Shown: positions 1 to 12,206 of the stretch, piece by piece
Layout: every line of letters begins with the position of its first letter
Position numbering within the stretch: the first letter of the stretch is position 1
Source: Triglochin maritima
Taxonomy: Eukaryota > Streptophyta > Magnoliopsida > Alismatales > Juncaginaceae
Assembly (NCBI GenBank): GCA_963682175.1
Contig: OY821774.1
Coordinates: 43,166,201-43,230,200, forward strand
Length of the DNA stretch: 64,000 nt
Direction: 5' to 3'
Position numbers and translations under genes: made by a program
The notes under the pieces: model-generated
The model's database searches: none
What the model was told of the DNA's origin: nothing
What the model saw: only the letters and a program-made list of their open reading frames with translations

Positions 1-4
1 ATTA

Positions 5-540
5 AGGGTCAATTACAGTTTACCCCCTGAACTATGTCTTGGTATCACTTTGCCTCCTGAAAGTTTCAAAGTTAACAGTTACTTCCCCTGAATTTTAATT
101 TTGTAACACTTTATCTTCCTTGAACTTCAAAAACTCATTATTTAACATACATTCGACGTTGTTTTTCCTAATTTTTTTATTGTATCCCTAATACACTCCT
201 AAACCTATATTTACGTGAACGTTTGGATCGAAACAGATGTCGGATATGGTTGGAATTTGGGTCGGATTGAAAGTCAATCTGACCCAAATTCCAACCATAT
301 CCGACCTCCGTTTTGATCCAAACTTTCACGTAAATATAGGTTTAGGAGTGTATTAGGGACGCAACAAAAAAATTAGGAAAAAAACGTCGAATGTATGTTA
401 AATAATGAGTTTTTTAAGTTCAAAGGGACAAAGTGTTACAAAATTAAAGCTCATGGGAGGTAACCGTTAACTTTGAAATTTTAGGGGGGGACAAAATGAT
501 ACCAAGACATAGTTCAGGAGGGCAAACTGTAATTAACCCT
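5..540. mobile_element. Foldback (palindromic) MITE-like element
   Basis: The left arm (from 5) and the right arm (ending at 540) are inverted copies along almost their whole length. The outer ends read AGGGTCAATTACAGTTT and, on the reverse strand, AGGGTTAATTACAGTTT. The centre at about 239-305 is a near-perfect inverted repeat with a short loop. No protein can be read. The form is that of a non-autonomous foldback or long-TIR DNA element. Only four bases of left flank are in the window, so the target duplication and therefore the superfamily cannot be settled. Confidence 0.75.
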
Positions 541-1284
541 AATATTAATGATGATAAAATTGTTGAATATGGGTAAAGGGGTCTAACAATTTGATTACTA
601 ACAACTCAAATATGGATTATCATAAAGTCTCACATAATCGTACATACAAGTATATTGGACACGATTAGTACAGGATAAGACACGATCGACAACCTTATAT
701 CAAACACCATATTTTTTCATGCTAATCAAACTCTCCATACACCCACAGGGTTATAACCCTGCCATCACATAATATGAATTTTATATATCTAGAACTTTGG
801 TAAAATATGCCTAATTTGAATTCAAATTCTATATAAGTTGCCAATGTTATATCAAAATATAAAAACTTCCGGGCCCAAATTTAGATCGTAATAGTGTCCC
901 AAGTTGTTGTATGTCATCTTAAATAATTTGAAAATCCATTTTCACACATGTATATTTTTAATTTGTTTGCATATCATGTTGTGCAGATATTATGAAGTCC
1001 TTGAGTTTTTTGGTCAAATCAACATGTAAATATTAGTTACCACATATTTTTGCTGTAAATAATTGTTTTTTTTGGGATTTTGAATGTAGTTGTATTGTAT
1101 TTGAAATTTATAAGGTTTGGAAATCAATTTAGTTCCAAATTGTAATTCTCCAAATAACTAAGAGGAAGGAGTTGGTTGAAAGGGGAGGTGTTGGGTTGAG
1201 AGGAGCTGAGGAGGATGGCTTATGGAATTGCAAATAATTTTGGAAGCAAAGTATCTTTTCTGCCCAACATTCCACCTCATTTTC
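541..1284. other. AT-rich spacer, no gene seen
   Basis: This stretch lies between the foldback element and the Copia 5' LTR. It has no convincing open frame, splice pattern or repeat. Confidence 0.5.
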
Positions 1285-2452
1285 TGAAGGGAATGTGTTC
1301 TAAAAGTTTTACTTTTAAATGTCAATTATTATGAATTGAATGAGAAATCATTTTGTTCCTTGTTTATGTTATTCGTCTTTTAGAAGTGTTAAGGAAGAGA
1401 CTCTTGGTCCTTAACCGTAGAGCTCTAAAAGATATTGGTTTACATAAAACAAAATATATTCGCAATCATGGTAATTAACATGGGACATTAATTACCGAGT
1501 TAAGATTGTCGTGTTGGTCATAGATCATTGTAGCTCTACAAGTGAGTGACGACACGGGTATGCAAAAGAGGAAAATATTACTTTTGTATACTGAATAGAC
1601 CTAATAAGTAAAATATTATAGAAATGTGTTTCTGTGTCATTAATATTTTACCTTGTCCTTGGTCCTTTGATATGAGACTTTTATCCGATCACTTAAGAAT
1701 TGCTTGATTAGACTAGTTTCTTGAGCTATCGATGAGTGTAGTGTAAAAACATTAGTTGGTTGAGTATGACTTTCGTTAGAGAAGATAGTTAGTCAAAAGA
1801 TTATCATTGCCCCTCTTAATTGAGTGATGATATTAGTGGGACCCTTGATAAAGCAAAGTTATAATATGCACAATGTGATTTGAGTTAAGTCACATATTTA
1901 TAACTAGCTTAAAGAGATCAAGAAATGAACACTAATACAAATATGACACAAAACTACTTTGTGTGTATTCTTAATATCATGAGGCAAGGGATGGACACAA
2001 GTAGTGCACTCCATCACTAAATGGATCGGGTTTTGGTTCGAGTGGAATTAAGACATCTAACTAATTGGGAGCTATAATGTGTAGCTAGATACCGCTTATA
2101 GCTTGTGATATTAAGCTCTTAATATCACTGTCAACTTAGTTTAGATCCTCCCATAGGTCACACCACAAAACTGGGAAACAAGAAATGAGGATTTTGAGTT
2201 CATAAGGTGTGTCGGGTTTCATGTAGAAAATATGACACATGTGGTGAACAAGCAAAATCAAAATTATGTTGTGATTAATAACATAATTAGAATCTAAATT
2301 AAATTCATATGTGATGTGAATATTATGGGGTGTAATGATTTATCATTACATAGGATAATATGTTACATAAGTTGTGAATTTACTACTAATCCCGAAATGT
2401 CAAATTTTGTAGGGGTTAAACCGAAATTTGACAAGTATGCATCACTGTGCAA

Positions 2453-2666
2453 AAACGGTCGACCGAATGTTGCACGGTCGACCGAATGTGTCTCGATCGC
2501 TACAGGAATTTCGTCTGTTCGTTTTCGGTCGACCGAAGTAGTTCGGTCGGTCGACCAAACATTGCGATGAAATACTTTTTGTTGCGATCGGTCGACCGAG
2601 TTCATGAACGGTCGACCGAAACTTGGTCTAAACGGTCGACCGAACCTCCAACACGGTCGACCGATT
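2453..2666. repeat. Cluster of CGGTCGACCG palindromes in LTR U3
   Basis: About eight copies of the 10-bp palindrome CGGTCGACCG (some with one mismatch), often extended as CGGTCGACCGAA, lie at irregular 15-50 bp spacing. The cluster is 170-390 bp upstream of the LTR TATA box. The spacing is too irregular for a simple tandem repeat. It looks like a set of repeated binding-site-sized elements, but no function is shown by the sequence. Confidence 0.8.
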
Positions 2667-2838
2667 CAGACGGTTACTGCAGAATAAATTTAAGAATTAA
2701 TTAGATCATGCATGGAATTGGTCCATAACTGATTTTCGTGGCTAAGATTATTGATTAGCAAATAATGGATGGTAGATGGAAGTTTGCATGAAATCATGGG
2801 CAAGAGGTTGCACATGAATAGGTAATTTGGAGAGAACT

Positions 2839-2846
2839 TATAAATA
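2839..2846 (+). promoter_or_regulatory. LTR TATA box
   Basis: TATAAATA lies in the 5' LTR and is repeated at the equivalent place (20393-20400) in the related LTR at 19555. It probably marks the U3/R boundary region of this retrotransposon. Confidence 0.65.
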
Positions 2847-3308
2847 CAAGTTTATCTCATTACCTTGTGAATTAATTCATTATCTTCTTGTGCAAATTTC
2901 TCTCTCCATAATTATCCACGAAATTTCCTTAATTCTTGAGTTTAGTTTTAGTTTTCAGAGATCTTTCTCTCAAGGGAACTAAAGAGGGGTTAGTAGTTAG
3001 ATTCTAAACCCTATTGGAGATTGAGAGACTAGCTCTTCTCTCTCCAATCTTGTTTAGAGTTTGGTGAATACTCGGAGGCATCCGACGCAACGACAAGCAT
3101 CCTCAACATCTCCGGATCTTCAAGAAGTTTTAGGGAACTTTTAGGTATGAATTTCGGAGCCCATGTTTGTTTTAATAAAGTTTTGAAACTAGTTATTGAA
3201 ACAAACCGATGCATGCATGAAACAAATCATAGAAAAATTATAATTGATCCTTATTGTGCATAAACATCTCGAAAACAAATATGTGCAATTAAACTAGAAA
3301 TCCTACAG

Positions 3309-3320
3309 TGGTATCAGAGC
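3309..3320 (+). other. Primer-binding site (initiator tRNA-Met type)
   Basis: TGGTATCAGAGC starts one base after the LTR end. It is the usual plant Copia primer-binding site, complementary to the 3' end of initiator tRNA-Met, and it fixes the 3' boundary of the 5' LTR. The bases from here to 4825 are untranslated leader with no gene. Confidence 0.92.
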
Positions 3321-4825
3321 TTAGGGTTCAATTTTCTAATGATTTGAAACTATAAACAAATTTAGTTTACCATCTAGGGTTCGAACAATTCGATTTTCCA
3401 GTTTTTCCGTCTTTAAATGTTTTGTTCGAATAATTCTTTGTAATAATTCGTTTTGAATGTTTTAAGTGGTTTTAAACATGCCTTGTAATTATTAGAATTA
3501 TGATTTAGACATAAGTCTAACTTGGAATAATTTCGTTTTAAGCATAAACGATTGTTTTGTAAGAGAATCAACAAAACCGAAATACTGCGGTTCGTCTATC
3601 CTTTTAGGAAATTGGATTGACAGCGGTTCAAAATTATTTTTGAACTTGTGGATGGATGAAAAACGTTTTTTAATGTATTTCAAAATGTTTTTCAAAGAAT
3701 TGTTTGAGATTCTAGATGATTGATAAACTAGGTTGTATAGTTTATAGCAATATTGCGTGCATGGATGCTCGAGTTGTCTTTGCAGGAATTGTGAGTTTAT
3801 ATGTTCGAAATCAACAACTATGAATGTATGTAATTATTATTATACAGGGGCTTATTTATATGTAAAAGCCAAATTCTCTCTTTCTATCTTTAGATAATTG
3901 CATTTGCATTTGAGAGGTTTTTCATAGGACTTGCACTAGTCGGTTTTTATCGAATGTGAGGAACATGTTTATTTTCTGTAAAATCTACATCTCCGGTGCA
4001 AGAGGAAGTCGCCGCTGTAGCGCATCGATCGAGGATCGAAGATTAGGGATCGAGGATCGAGGATCAAAGGGAACATATAAACTCACACGATGTGGATTGT
4101 GTGAATGGTTTAATTTCTGTTTTTAATTTCTGCTATGCATGTGATGAATGTGATTGAATGTTAGGATGTGTATGAATGATAATATGCATGATAACCTAAA
4201 ATTCCGAATCACATGTTAATATATGAAATTGTCCAACAAAATTAAGAGTAATTTTCCTTCTTATTTCATCCACTAGCAGTCATTGATCGAGTGATACTCT
4301 ACACGCCCTTAGCGGGAGATAGCTCCCTCCATCTTTGGGAATAGTAGGAGATATAATGATTGTCTATTGTTGTGTCACGATTAAATATATGAGGTGCGTT
4401 TCACCCTAGTGAACCCCAAGTATGTTTAGTTGTGAATACAATGGATAAACGTATCTCGTATCAAATGAAAATAAATTTTCTTAACATTACCTAGAGCCCT
4501 CGCTCGGTTTTGGGAAAAAGTTTTTCTTACGAGGATAGGTCGTATTCCCTCATAATTAAAACGACAAGAGTCACAAGAGTTTGAAGATGCTAAATGTTGC
4601 TAAAATTCAAAAAGGTTGTGATTAGAAAATGTTTTATTACCTTGATATTGTAATGTATTCGATAGCCCTTAGCTAGTCTATATTACAATTGATGGGATCT
4701 TGGATTGTTGCATTTATGGGCAAAACTTTTATTTGCAACATTTACATTTATATATTCGATATATGTATGCATGTGTATTAAAACATAAAATTGGCATTAA
4801 AACCTGTATAATTTATTTTGTAGAA

Positions 4826-5797
4826 ATGTCTAATATCCAACCAATTGTGCAATCTATGATCGAAAAGAATCCTTTGCAAAATGATGGCTCAAACTTCATG
4901 AAATGGCAACTCAATCTTAATATCGTGTTGAAGTTTGAAAAATTATCTCATATTTTGGATGATGAAATCCCAATATTGAATGAGAAGGCAACCGGTAATG
5001 AGAAAGAGGCAATAGCCAAGTGGGAAGACCAAGAGAACCAAGTTCACAGTCTAATGTTGGCATCCATGGGTGACTCGCTTCAATCGAAATACTTGGATTC
5101 AAAGCCCAAGAAGACCATGGAAGCTTTAACAAAGATGTTCATGGATAGTGCCCGAAATGAGCGCTATAAGACCACCATCGCACTCACAAGGTGCCACATG
5201 GCGGAGGGAACATCAGTATCCATGCATTTTCTCACGATGCAAGGATACCTTGAGAAATTGTTGAAGCTCTCTTCTCCAATGCCTGATGACATTGCCGAAG
5301 ATCTGATTCTTGGCTGTCTAGCCCCGTCCTTTAAGGATTTTGTGATGCACTATCATGTGCGTGAAAAAGGGGTGAGTCTTGAGGAGCTTCACAACGCTCT
5401 CAAAACGGCAGAAGTTGACATGGGCAAGGGTCAGGACAATCAGGTCCTAGCCGTCCATGAAAGGAGCAAAATGATCAACAAAGGTAAATGCAAATTTACC
5501 AAAGATACGTCAATCAAAAGCAAGGGAGTAAGAGGTGCTCATAGGAGTACCTCAAGGGGGAAATCTTTCAAATCTCCACCTCCCAACACGGAGTGCTTTC
5601 ACTGCGGTGAAAAGGGACACATCCGACCTAATTGCCCCAAGTACAAGGAAGACCTTGAAAATGGGATGATTGAACGTAGGCGCCCGAGAAACGTCGTAGG
5701 TATGTTTGTTATTGAGATAAGTTTAATCACCTCTGTCCTTGATTTGGTAATGGTTACCGGATCTTGTGCTCACATAATTTTGATGTGCAGCTATTGA
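4826..5797 (+). CDS. Copia gag polyprotein (UBN2-type) with zinc knuckle
   Basis: An open frame of 323 codons from the ATG at 4826. An upstream in-frame ATG at 4700 adds 42 residues that do not look gag-like, so 4826 is preferred. The N-terminal two thirds resemble the gag domain of plant Copia elements (asking how often a peptide folds into this family would need a profile search). Near the C-terminus a CCHC zinc knuckle, CFHCGEKGHIRPNC, lies at about 5594-5635; this type binds the element's RNA. The frame breaks soon after the knuckle, where protease should begin. Gag would form the cytoplasmic virus-like particle. Confidence 0.85.
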   Translation: MSNIQPIVQSMIEKNPLQNDGSNFMKWQLNLNIVLKFEKLSHILDDEIPILNEKATGNEKEAIAKWEDQENQVHSLMLASMGDSLQSKYLDSKPKKTMEALTKMFMDSARNERYKTTIALTRCHMAEGTSVSMHFLTMQGYLEKLLKLSSPMPDDIAEDLILGCLAPSFKDFVMHYHVREKGVSLEELHNALKTAEVDMGKGQDNQVLAVHERSKMINKGKCKFTKDTSIKSKGVRGAHRSTSRGKSFKSPPPNTECFHCGEKGHIRPNCPKYKEDLENGMIERRRPRNVVGMFVIEISLITSVLDLVMVTGSCAHIILMCSY

Positions 5798-8500
5798 AGG
5801 ATAGGAAGGAACTCGTGGAGAACGAGATGATATTGAAGATCGAAAATAGTACAAGCATAGCTGCGATTGTACAAGGTTCTATGGAACTTCAATAGTCTAA
5901 TGATTTAAATTTATGTTTTGAAGAATGTTTATTATGTGCCTTCGATTAGCAAGAACTATTCTGTATCATGTTTTGGGTATGGATAACTTAATATATATTT
6001 CTAATTCTTGCTTGTCTATATCGAAGAATGGAATTCTCTATGCAAATACATTCGTTTGGAATGACTTCTATTTGCTTGAAATGAATAATAAACAAACTCA
6101 AACAAACAATAACAAAAAGAAACTGAGATAACTCACGTGAATGATTCATTCTTATAGCACTATCGGATTGGTCAAGTAAATGACCAAGAGACCTTTCAAG
6201 AAGAAAGGAACGAAAACGAATGACTAATTGGATATGATACGTTCTAATGTATGTGGTCCAATAAGTACAAGTGCAAGAGACGGTTTAAGGTACTTTATTT
6301 TCTTCACGGATAACTATAGTCATTATGGTTGTATTTGTCTAATGGGAAACAAAAGTGAATTCATTGACAAGTTCAAGGAATTCGAGGATGAAGTAGTGAA
6401 CCGACTCAACAAGAATATCGGGTCTCTATGGAAGGTTCGTAGGGGTGAGTGCTTAGGATACCTAATTTGACTCATTCCTAAAGTAGGAATAGGATATTGC
6501 TCGACATTGTTCGATCAATGATAAGTCAATCTAAATTGCCTATTTACTTTTGGAATTATGCACTACAAGAAATGACGAAGTCACTAAATAATGTTCCATC
6601 CAAATCCGTGGAGAAAATGACTTGTGAGCTATGGAGTTGAAAGACACTTAAGCTCAACTTTCTCGAGATTTGGGGTTGTGAGGTCTACGTCAAGGAATTG
6701 ATGTCGACCAAGTTTCAACCAAAATCGGATAAGTGCTTCTTTATAGGTTGTCCTCGTGTGACAAGAGGATACTACTTTTGGTGTATCACCTCCAATCGAA
6801 AGATTGTAGATAGAGACATGGTTTTTCTAGAATTTCTGGAAAAGAGAGAAAAGTAGTGGGAGTAGAGTTAAGCTTGGGAAAACTCAAGATACTCTACAAG
6901 ATCATGATGTGAATGTTGAATTCAAAATCATGAAGGCCCAGCCGAGATTCATTTGGTTAGTTGGAGCATGAGCGAGAGATCCTTGCAAGAAATTGTGAGA
7001 GAATCTCAATCATCCCCACCTTGTGTACGTCCGAGAGTCGAACTTGAACCTATTCATCAAGAAATTGTGGAAGAAGTTCGAGAGACACGAAAAGAACAAA
7101 AAGAATGGAGAAGGTCGACGAGGGAAAGGAAGAAACCCAATAAGTATGCGGGACTTCATGAGATCGTGGTAATAGATACCAAAGATCCCTCGACCTTACA
7201 AGAAGCAATGGAAATGGAAGATTCCAGACTATGGCTTAAGGCCATGGAATCCGAAATAGAATCCATGTATGACAATCAAGTATGGAACTTGATTTGCCTT
7301 CCTCAAGAGAAAATGTCATTTAGTATAAATGAGTTTTTAGGATGAAGATAGACATGGATAGTAACTTGATAACCTACAAAACAAGGCTTGTAGCAAAAGT
7401 TATACTCAAATTCAAGAAATTGACTTTGATGAAATTTTTGAGAGGTTGCCATGTTAAAATCTATTCGGATTATGCTCACTATTGCCACATTTCACAATTG
7501 TGAAATATGGAAGATGGATATCAAAATGACGTTCCTTAATGGGAACTTGGAGGAGGATATGTGCATGGTACAACCTCAAGGTTTTGATGATCCAAATAAT
7601 AGCGAGAAGAAATGCAAGTTTCGAGGATCCATTTATGGATTGAAGCAAACATCGAGGAGTTGGAGCAAATGCTTTGACGAAGAGGTGAAGAAGATTCACT
7701 TCATTCAAAGTAAAGGAAAACCTTGTTGATACAAGGAGATTAGTGGGAGCCATGTAGTACTTCTGATCTTATATGTCGATGTCATATTGCTCATGAGAAA
7801 TCATATACCTTAGCATTAGCAAAACGAGAAATTTCATTGAAATCGGCATGTTCAATGAAAAGATATGGATGAGGTTCAGTACATCTTGAGAATCAAGATA
7901 CATTAAGATACATCCCGTAGACTCATTGGCTTCAGTCAACGTGCATACATTGACAAGGTCTTGGAAATGTTCAGGGTGAACAATTCTGATATGGACAATG
8001 TGCCAATAAATATGAGTATAGGTGTGCAACTCAAGAAGTCTCAACGTGCTCAATCACGCAAAGACTTGGAGTACATGAAGGTATCCCTTATGCTTCGGCA
8101 AAAGGAAGGACCATGTACACGATGACTTGCACAATACTCAATATCTCGTATGCTCTAAACGTGACAAGTAGTCACCAATCCAACGCAAGTCCTAATCATA
8201 GGATTGCGGTCAAGAATATTCTGAAGTACCTTAACCGGACTAAAGATAAGGTTCTTGTTTATGGAGGACAAATGAGAAAATAGTCGAGGGCTATTTTGAT
8301 GCAATTCTCATAGGGATTCTTGACAATAGGAGGTTGGAATGATGATGCGTCATCATTATCGAAGGTGGAGGTATAAGCTAGTGTAGTTAGGAGTAATATC
8401 ACTACAGCTAACTCAACCACCAACGAAAGACAAAATAAATAAATGGGTGGACACAACAGTGACACAACTGATCCATTCAACAAACCTTCATACCAAGCTA
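5798..8500 (+). pseudogene. Decayed Copia pol: protease/pre-integrase, integrase, reverse transcriptase, RNase H
   Basis: Pieces of pol appear in several frames with many stops and shifts. A pre-integrase-like piece lies at about 5970-6090. An integrase core fragment at 6228-6470 has SNVCGP where active copies normally have an aspartate. A reverse transcriptase N-terminal part lies at 6953-7320, and an RT core with MDIKMTFLNGNLEED and SIYGLKQ lies at 7451-7729. At 7772-7783 the polymerase box reads YVDV instead of YVDD. RNase H remnants extend to about 8490. The Copia order (integrase before RT) is kept. The frame breaks and active-site changes show it is dead. Confidence 0.85.
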
Positions 8501-8630
8501 AGAGACGAAATATATTTCGAGTCCATGGATCCGAGGTTCCATGTGGATTGGCATAATAGGTGATTTGAGAAGGTTATCCTAGTTATTAATGTTTTATACA
8601 TTGAGAATGTATGTGAAAGAAAACTTTGAT

Positions 8631-8644
8631 AACAAGTGGGAGAT
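8631..8644 (+). other. Polypurine tract
   Basis: AACAAGTGGGAGAT lies directly before the 3' LTR start TGAAGGG. It is the usual purine-rich plus-strand primer of Copia elements. Confidence 0.8.
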
Positions 8645-9218
8645 TGAAGGGAATGTGTTCTAAAAGTTTTACTTTTAAATGTCAATTATTATGAATTGAA
8701 TGAGAAATCATTTTGTTCCTTGTTTATGTTATTCGTCTTTTAGAAGTGTTAAGGAAGAGGCTCTTGGTCCTTAACCGTAGAGCTCTAAAAGATATTGGTT
8801 TACATAAAACAAAAGATATTTGCAATCATGGTAATTAACATGGGACATTAATTACCGAGTTAAGATTGTCATGTTGGTCATAGATCATTGTAGCTCTACA
8901 AGTGAGTGACAACACGGGTACACAAAAGAGGAAAATATTATTTTTGTATACTGAATAGACCTAATAAGTAAAATATTATAGAAATGTGTTTCTGTGTCAT
9001 TAATATTTTATTGTGTCCTTGTTCCTTTGATATGAGACTTTTATCCGATCACTTAAGAATTGCTTGATTAGATTGGTGTCTTGAGCTATCGACGAGTGTA
9101 GTGTAAATGCATTAGTTGGTTGAGTATGACTTTCGTTGGAGAAGATAGTTAGTCTAAAAATTATCATTGCCCCTCTTAATTGAGTGATGATATTAGTGGG
9201 CCCATTGATAAAGCAAAG
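8645..9218 (+). repeat. Copia 3' LTR, first 574 bases only
   Basis: It matches 1285-1857 of the 5' LTR with a handful of substitutions. Homology stops at 9218, where the terminal sequence of a MULE begins. The missing 1.45 kb of LTR does not resume on the far side of the MULE (14065 onward), so this is a deletion junction and not a clean nested insertion. Confidence 0.88.
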
Positions 9219-9362
9219 GATTTCGTTGTCGGAAAACTACCTAAATCGTCACAACAATTACTATTTTGTCTTCACAATTCATTTAATACACATTTCATCA
9301 TGTGTCTTAAAACAAGGTACTGCCTGAGTTTTCCTCACATTCCCAGTACCAACACCACGAAA

Positions 9363-11730
9363 ATGTCTAGCGAAGCGTCTGGATCTGGTGAGGTAAGTGG
9401 GGAGATTTTTTCCCGTCTCGGGCCTCTGACTAAGCCACCACCCCCAAGGACGGAGCGTCTGGCTGGGATGCCTCCTCCTTGGTGGGGGCGGTTTAGCCAG
9501 ACACCCCATCCATAGGGGCGGAAGCTTAGCCAGATGCCCCATCCTTGGACGATGTGCCTCTTTAAGGCTCCGTGCCATGGGAGGGGGTGTCCCAGCAAGA
9601 CGCCCTATTTTTTATTTTAAATTTATTTTTTTGTGCTATTTTAAATTATTTCAAGTTCCATTGCAAGATTATGGTGGTGATGGAGAAGATTACAATGAGC
9701 TTTTTGATAGTAAACAAGTATTTACAACAATCGAGGAAGCGTGTAAATGGGCAAAACAAGTTGCAATCGGAGTCAGATTTTTTGGGTAATATCATCCTAC
9801 AAATCAAAAGCAGATAATCAGACGGATTGTTATCTGAGATGCGATCGCAGGAATGAAATGAGTTCTCGTGATTTGAATATTGCACTACGGAAGAACACAA
9901 AAAGAAAAGGTTGTGGTTGTCGTTTTTTGGTAAAGGTAGTCGAGCGACGAGATCGTGATGGATGAGTCATTGTTTCTAATAGTACTCATGCGCAGCACAA
10001 CCACAAACTTAGAGTTTATCTAGAGGGTCACCGACAGATCAGCGGTCTTAGTTCTAGGGCCAAGAAAATTGTTCGTGATATGACTGAGGCACAAACGAAA
10101 CCACGTAACATCTTGTTTGCAGTAAATGAGAAATTTTCGGAGAATAATCTCAATCAGAGACACATTTATAACTTCAGAAAGTACATGAGGATGATGAAAT
10201 TTGAAGATAAGAATCTCGCTCAGCAGTTTCTACATCAGGCAGTGCAGTATAAGTACTTACATTGGATTATGGCGAATGAAGAAACTAATGTCCTCACTCA
10301 CGTATTTTTGGCACATCCGACGTCAGTTCAGTTGTTGCGCACATACCCTTTCGTAATCTGCATGGATTCAACGACAAGACGAACAAGTACAAGATGCCTT
10401 TGTTTGAGATGGTTGGAGTGACTCCAACAAACATGAACTTCCTCGTTAGCTATGCCATTATGAAGGATGAGACCGAGTCTAGTTACCGGTGAGTGTTGGA
10501 GAAGTTGCGAGATCTATTATTGGATATTGTCAGCCCGACTGCAATAATAACGGACCGGTAGTTAGGTCTGATTCGACCAGTAGCATAGGTTTTTTCTGAG
10601 TTTGCTCATTTACTTTGCACATGACATATCAACAATGATGTGTACAACTACACATACCACGTATTCGGCAATAACAAGTAGTTTGTAGAGAATTTGAGGT
10701 GTGGAAAGTAGAGGAGAGTCATGTTTTCTGCTTCAAAGACCGAGTACGATAAAGCAATCCATAATCTGAAAGATACTTTTCAGGATTGGCCAATTCTCAC
10801 AGAGTATTTGCAAGACACGTAGTTAGTGCATAAAGAAAAGTTTGTGTTGAATTGGACGAACAAAGTCCTTCATATCGGCAACACTACAAACTGTATGGTG
10901 AAAAACGCTCATTCGGCTATGAAAGAGTGGATCACTACATCGATTGCAGCTCTGCATACTCTTTTCGACCGCGTGAACGCGGCTATTGAAATGCAGCTGA
11001 CGAATATTTGGAGCTTTCTTGAAGAGTCGAGACATCGAAATTCGACACACTTCATATGTGCTTTGTATCAGCATATAAATGGTAGAGTTTTGCATCACTG
11101 CTTGTCATTATTAAGTGATGAGTTGAAGAGAATGCAGAACTTAAGCAATAAAGTTGAATATCACTGCAGGTGTGCTTTTCTGACATCACATGAGATTCCT
11201 TGTGCCTGTAACATGCACGATTGTATTGAGTCAGGTGATGAAATTTATTTAGAGCAGATTCATCCATTCTGGAAAACACTTGTCATTGAGAATGAGTCTA
11301 GATGTTAGAGTTTGTGGATCAGTCAACACAAGACGAGCACTTTCGGAAGCTCGTTGATGAGATTTCGGGGAGCAACCCTGCAGTAATTCGTAGTGCCTCT
11401 TGTATTTTATACGCACAGTTACACCTCAATCAATCGAACTATCAAGAACCTGTAGAAAATACTAAGGTACGAGGTCGACCAAGGAGAAAGTCGACACGTC
11501 GGGACCCGAGTGCCTTTGAGTATGCTGAGCGAGGTTGTGGTCGGTCTTCCAGTAGTGGGAGCAGGGTCGTGGTCAGTCTTCCAATTCGTCTCGATCGTCC
11601 GTTACCACGGGCGCAGGATCTGGTAAGACGATATATTTGTTGTTACTATTATTACTTAGTTGTTTGTTGTTATTAATATATATACTAAATTGCTATTTTT
11701 CCATCTTATAATGTCCGGATGGATTGACAG
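9363..11730 (+). pseudogene. MULE transposase pseudogene (copy 1)
   Basis: It follows the transposase at 24661 piece by piece. Exon 1 starts at ATG 9363. The FAR1/WRKY-GCM1-like zinc-binding part is at about 9655-10080, the region before the first catalytic aspartate at 10080-10421, and the later transposase with SAHSAMKEW-like and HEIPCACNM segments at 10826-11310. A basic Arg/Gly/Ser tail lies at 11302-11625. Several frameshifts and stops break it. Unlike copies 2 and 3 it keeps the five bases near 10330 that they lack, so it preserves the ancestral reading there. Of the OTU exon only its first bases remain (11709-11730). Confidence 0.8.
9400..9600. repeat. GC-rich hairpin repeats in MULE copy 1, left side
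   Basis: Repeats of the type GGCGTCTGGC / GCCAGACGCC alternate with CC/GG-rich cores such as CCTCCTTGGTGGGGG. They occupy the position that corresponds to transposase intron 1 in copy 2. Confidence 0.65.
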
Positions 11731-12206
11731 ATAAACAAATATGGAGAAGATATGTTCATCAGAAATAAATAATAAGAGTACAACAGATAAGTAAATACCA
11801 ACAAATGTAGTAACAGTTCAACATATAATAAAATAAATAATGTGCAAGCCAACTACAACTCATCATCAGAATCCTGGTCTGAAATGCCCAACTGATTGTT
11901 CTACTCCTCAGTGAGGTCATCCCAATCTGTACATGCAGCTCTCGTCTCCTCTTTCGGCATCCGGTCTCTACGTATACCATATCGTCATACTCATCCACTG
12001 TATGTAACATAAAAATTAGCGTACATTAACAATAAAAACAAAATATACATTACAAATTAAAATTAAATTAGATAAACATACTGCATCGCCACATGTCCTA
12101 TCCAGTGGTCTCTCCGATCTCGGAATGGTACCACACACGATAATTGGATGTGAGGACCTACTGAACCACTGCAAATAATCTGCATCACAAGTGGAGGGGT
12201 CGCGAC

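Larger units (their letters stand above)
1285..3307 (+). repeat. Copia 5' LTR (2023 bp, TG...CA)
   Basis: It begins TGAAGGGAATGTG and ends ATCCTACA just before the primer-binding site. The start is fixed by the matching LTR starts at 8645, 18708 and 19555. A TATA box (TATAAATA) lies at 2839-2846. Upstream of it, at about 2455-2665, is a cluster of CGGTCGACCG palindromes. Two kilobases is long for a Copia LTR. A family member at 19555 lacks bases 1640-2402 of this copy. Confidence 0.9.
1285..9218 (+). mobile_element. Degenerate Ty1/Copia LTR retrotransposon, 3' LTR truncated
   Basis: In order there are a 5' LTR (1285-3307), a primer-binding site (3309), gag (4826), a broken pol (about 5800-8500), a polypurine tract (8631-8644) and the first 574 bases of a 3' LTR (8645-9218). 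Gag before a pol with integrase ahead of reverse transcriptase is the Copia order. The two LTRs differ by scattered substitutions, so the insertion is not recent. The 3' LTR stops where the MULE end begins, so no target duplication can be paired with the left flank. Two key pol residues are changed (see the pol entry), so this copy cannot move by itself. Confidence 0.9.

Noticed and set aside
6561..6580. CACTACAAGAAAT as a CACTA terminus
   Set aside because: It lies in the decayed Copia pol region and reads as integrase-related coding sequence; no subterminal repeats follow.
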